DNA of 6,230 nt. Origin: Nitrososphaeraceae archaeon. GTDB taxonomy: Archaea > Thermoproteota > Nitrososphaeria > Nitrososphaerales > Nitrosopumilaceae. The notes under the pieces were generated by a model, which was given only the letters and a program-made list of their open reading frames with translations, made no database searches and was not told where the DNA came from. Of the stretch, positions 4,251 to 6,230 are shown in pieces. Where the stretch lies: positions 1-6,230 of the forward strand of contig JAICHE010000072.1 of assembly GCA_025922755.1 (NCBI GenBank), given 5' to 3'. The position numbers were made by a program, and so were the translations under genes. How positions within the stretch are numbered: the first letter of the stretch is position 1; every line of letters begins with the position of its first letter.

Positions 4251-6230
4251 TCAGAGGAATTTATCATCTGCATGTTTTAATGGGTTTAATCCGTTAAGAA
4301 CTTCCACTCCGTCATCTACTCCTCCGCCATCAGTGTCTGCAGCTAGTGGGTCTGTGCCATAGGTGTTAAGCTCATCATTATCTGATAATCCATCAGCGTC
4401 AGTGTCTGCAGCTAGTGGGTCTGTGCCATAGGTGTTAACTTCTGCACCGTCGAACAATCCATCAGCGTCAGTGTCTGCAGCTAGTGGGTCTGTGCCATAG
4501 GTGTTAACTTCTGCACCGTCGAACAATCCATCAGCGTCAGAATCCGGAATGAATTGATTTGTACCATAAATTATTTCATCGCCATCTAACAAACCATCAA
4601 AATCAACATCAGGAATGGTAGGATCTGTTCCATATGTTACTATTTCATCGGTGTCAGATAACCCATCGTTGTCTGTGTCAGATGAAAATGGATCTGTAGT
4701 AAATGAAAAAGTACCTAGTATTTCATTTATTGTAGATAATCCATCAAGATCATTGTCTATTACTGTTAATGTGGATGTTTGGTTTACTATCATTGGGTCA
4801 GGTCCATTTGTTGATGTATTGTTCGTTATTTCTGGACAAGGAGTGGTATGCGTTGGACCATGAGCTTTTGCTGGATGTGGCACCCATTGATGATTGCCTG
4901 AGGCTAGATCAAGCCAAGGTTCATCAGAGTCATCTCCTGGATTTTTCCAAGTTCCTGATTTTGATGTATTCATTATACCGAGATCCTCCTTGTTGAATTC
5001 AAATACTGGTTCTGTTGCGTTTGCATTAGCATAGATTACCAGAGCAATTATTTGATCAGCCTTTCCAGGTTCACTATTGTCATCTATTGTCCATGAAGCA
5101 AATGCACCACACTCACCGTTATATCGTCCCCATCCTTCTCCATGATAGACATCAAGTGTTGGTTTGTTTTTACCCTTGCCTGTTGGTGGAGGTTCATTTA
5201 CACTGTCATCATCAAAGCAACCAGCTCGTTCAAGTTCTTCCAAATGGAACTTGTTTCCATTCCAGTTAACCTCAAAGTTGTTTGGACCAGAGTTTACATT
5301 ACAATGAAGTTCAAATCCATGAGTTATCTTCTCAATTGGTTCCCCAGTTTGTATATCAGTCAAATTACCAGCAGGAACGTCTACTCTACCACCACCGGTA
5401 ATGAACCCATGAGGATTCCAATTAACAAAGGTACATTCAGCAAGTTGGAATGCTTCAAGATTCAAGTTAGCAGGATCAAATTGAGTTCCATTCAATGTAC
5501 TCTTTATTGGATTTTCTTTAGTAGATGCAGAATCCAAATTCCATACATCACATTTTGCATTTAGAATGGACCAATTAGTATAATCAAATTCAGTTACATT
5601 GAGGCTTCCTGAAGGAACTAAAATAATATCAGACATTCCCATATGATCTCCTGCGGGAACAATGACATTTTCTACTGTTGTATCTCCATTTGCATCAGTA
5701 ACCAAGAATTGGAATTTGAAGTTGTGAGAGTCAAATGAGTCATCAGTAGTGTTTTTAATTATTTTGAGAAATGCTGGGACATCATCATTTGTAACTGTAC
5801 AAGTTACGTTTTGGCCAAGATTCAAGGTTACTTGGTCACTTGTAGAGATGGTACTGTTTGTGTTATCATCTACACATTCCCAACCATCAAAGACATATCC
5901 ATCAACAGCAGACTCAGTAATGTTGTAAGCGACATTTGCAAAGACTTTGGTCAAGACACCAGCATCACCTAAATTGCTAAAGTCATTGGAACTATTGGAA
6001 GGATTACTTGCTTTGGCAAACAGTGTCCAGTTTCCAGCAGTCTTGTTTCCACCATCATCATTTATGACTTCTTTAACTAATTTTAGGTATGGTGCATTGT
6101 CGTCATTGATGACAGTACATGTTGCGTTTTCACCAGGAGCTAGTGTGATTTGCGCGCCGTTTTGTACGCCATCACCAGTACAAACCCATTGTCCTGATTG
6201 GCTGTATCCAGCAACATCAGATTCGGTAAG
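4251..6230 (-). CDS. Large secreted surface protein: prealbumin-like modules, GGG domain, TSP3-like calcium repeats (5' end outside window)
   Basis: The frame is open from the window edge (codon at 6230-6228) to TGA at 4251-4253, giving 659 visible residues; the N terminus and any signal peptide are missing. In order: (1) residues 1-271, three related modules marked by TES-x-GY, W-x-C and CTV-x-N-DD followed by (Y/F)LK(L/I)(V/I)K, resembling SpaA/prealbumin-like beta-sandwich domains; (2) about 274-403, a domain opening HGFITGGGRVDVPAG, with FELHC and a GEGWGRYNGECGAF stretch, known from secreted bacterial and archaeal proteins; (3) a Thr/Asn-rich linker; (4) 490-659, seven DxDxDGLxDxxE...YGTDP repeats of thrombospondin type 3 kind, which bind calcium in their Asp-rich loops. 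Many N-x-S/T sequons suggest glycosylation. It ends 11 residues after the last NPL, with no C-terminal anchor. The TTG at 5954 is an internal leucine, not the start. Probably an adhesin or S-layer-associated protein. Confidence 0.9.
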   Translation of the reverse strand, partial: LTESDVAGYSQSGQWVCTGDGVQNGAQITLAPGENATCTVINDDNAPYLKLVKEVINDDGGNKTAGNWTLFAKASNPSNSSNDFSNLGDAGVLTKVFANVAYNITESAVDGYVFDGWECVDDNTNSTISTSDQVTLNLGQNVTCTVTNDDVPAFLKIIKNTTDDSFDSHNFKFQFLVTDANGDTTVENVIVPAGDHMGMSDIILVPSGSLNVTEFDYTNWSILNAKCDVWNLDSASTKENPIKSTLNGTQFDPANLNLEAFQLAECTFVNWNPHGFITGGGRVDVPAGNLTDIQTGEPIEKITHGFELHCNVNSGPNNFEVNWNGNKFHLEELERAGCFDDDSVNEPPPTGKGKNKPTLDVYHGEGWGRYNGECGAFASWTIDDNSEPGKADQIIALVIYANANATEPVFEFNKEDLGIMNTSKSGTWKNPGDDSDEPWLDLASGNHQWVPHPAKAHGPTHTTPCPEITNNTSTNGPDPMIVNQTSTLTVIDNDLDGLSTINEILGTFSFTTDPFSSDTDNDGLSDTDEIVTYGTDPTIPDVDFDGLLDGDEIIYGTNQFIPDSDADGLFDGAEVNTYGTDPLAADTDADGLFDGAEVNTYGTDPLAADTDADGLSDNDELNTYGTDPLAADTDGGGVDDGVEVLNGLNPLKHADDKFL
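4331..4537 (-). repeat. Three 69-bp tandem repeats encoding 23-residue calcium modules
   Basis: The copies start at 4331, 4400 and 4469, period 69 bp (23 codons), so copy number can change without shifting frame. Copies 4400-4468 and 4469-4537 are identical at every base. Copy 4331-4399 shares the first 39 and last 12 bases and differs in the middle. Each encodes D(T/S)DADGL..., ending YGTDPLAA. More diverged copies continue to about 4763. Confidence 0.92.

Noticed and set aside
4331..4763. Tandem repeats as a possible CRISPR or regulatory array
   Set aside because: The period is a multiple of three, the frame is open throughout, and the repeats translate into calcium-binding modules. There are no unique spacers.
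4615..5564. Several plus-strand frames of 60-140 codons
   Set aside because: All are antisense to the large surface-protein gene, which shows clear modular repeats at protein level.
5952..5954. TTG as the start of the large minus-strand gene
   Set aside because: The frame is open for 92 more codons to the window edge, and those codons encode another prealbumin-like module with the same W-x-C and CTV-x-N-DD marks. The TTG is an internal leucine.

Overview
The window reads as a low-GC archaeal chromosome segment, most likely from an ammonia-oxidising Nitrososphaerota (Thaumarchaeota) of the Nitrosopumilus type. Four things point there: a tRNA with no encoded CCA and a small intron framed by an archaeal bulge-helix-bulge motif outside the anticodon loop; a type IV pilin with an archaeal class III signal peptide; promoter-like TATA boxes about 25-28 nt before start codons that mostly lack Shine-Dalgarno sites (leaderless style); and secreted proteins built from calcium-binding and prealbumin-like modules. 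The lineage is an inference; no marker gene in the window proves it.

Layout. 34-126: tRNA-Val(CAC) with an 18-nt intron between positions 44 and 45. 200-877 and 1064-1477, both minus strand: two small secreted proteins, the first with a CH...HxxHGD motif and EF-hand-like loops, the second of unknown family. A 39-nt copy of the tRNA 3' end plus flank (34/39 identical, no gaps) recurs at 1002-1040, and a TTTTGGAYC tRNA-5'-like start precedes it at 966, so 970-1014 looks like an internally deleted tRNA relic. A fainter third copy lies at 1585-1627. 1780-2463, plus: type IV pilin-like protein with a TTG start. 2627-3100, plus: four-helix membrane protein of unknown function, preceded by a perfect palindrome. 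3235-3369, minus: a 44-residue zinc-ribbon protein. 3478-4158, plus: a soluble class III nucleotide cyclase, divergent from the zinc-ribbon gene. 4251-6230, minus: the C-terminal 659 residues of a large secreted protein (prealbumin-like modules, a GGG-type domain, about seven thrombospondin type 3-like calcium repeats). Its 5' end lies outside the window.

How the parts fit. Four of the seven protein genes encode exported or surface proteins, so this looks like an envelope/accessory locus growing beside a tRNA gene rather than one pathway operon. All neighbouring genes are separated by intergenic DNA with their own promoter-like or terminator-like signals, and no operon is evident. The cyclase and zinc-ribbon protein are plausible regulators, but nothing in the sequence ties them to the surface genes. 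The most unusual signal is the repeated tRNA-end / A6TA6 terminator / minus-strand secreted-gene arrangement, which suggests tandem duplication or integration at the tRNA followed by decay. No CRISPR array, transposase, integrase or defence gene is visible.
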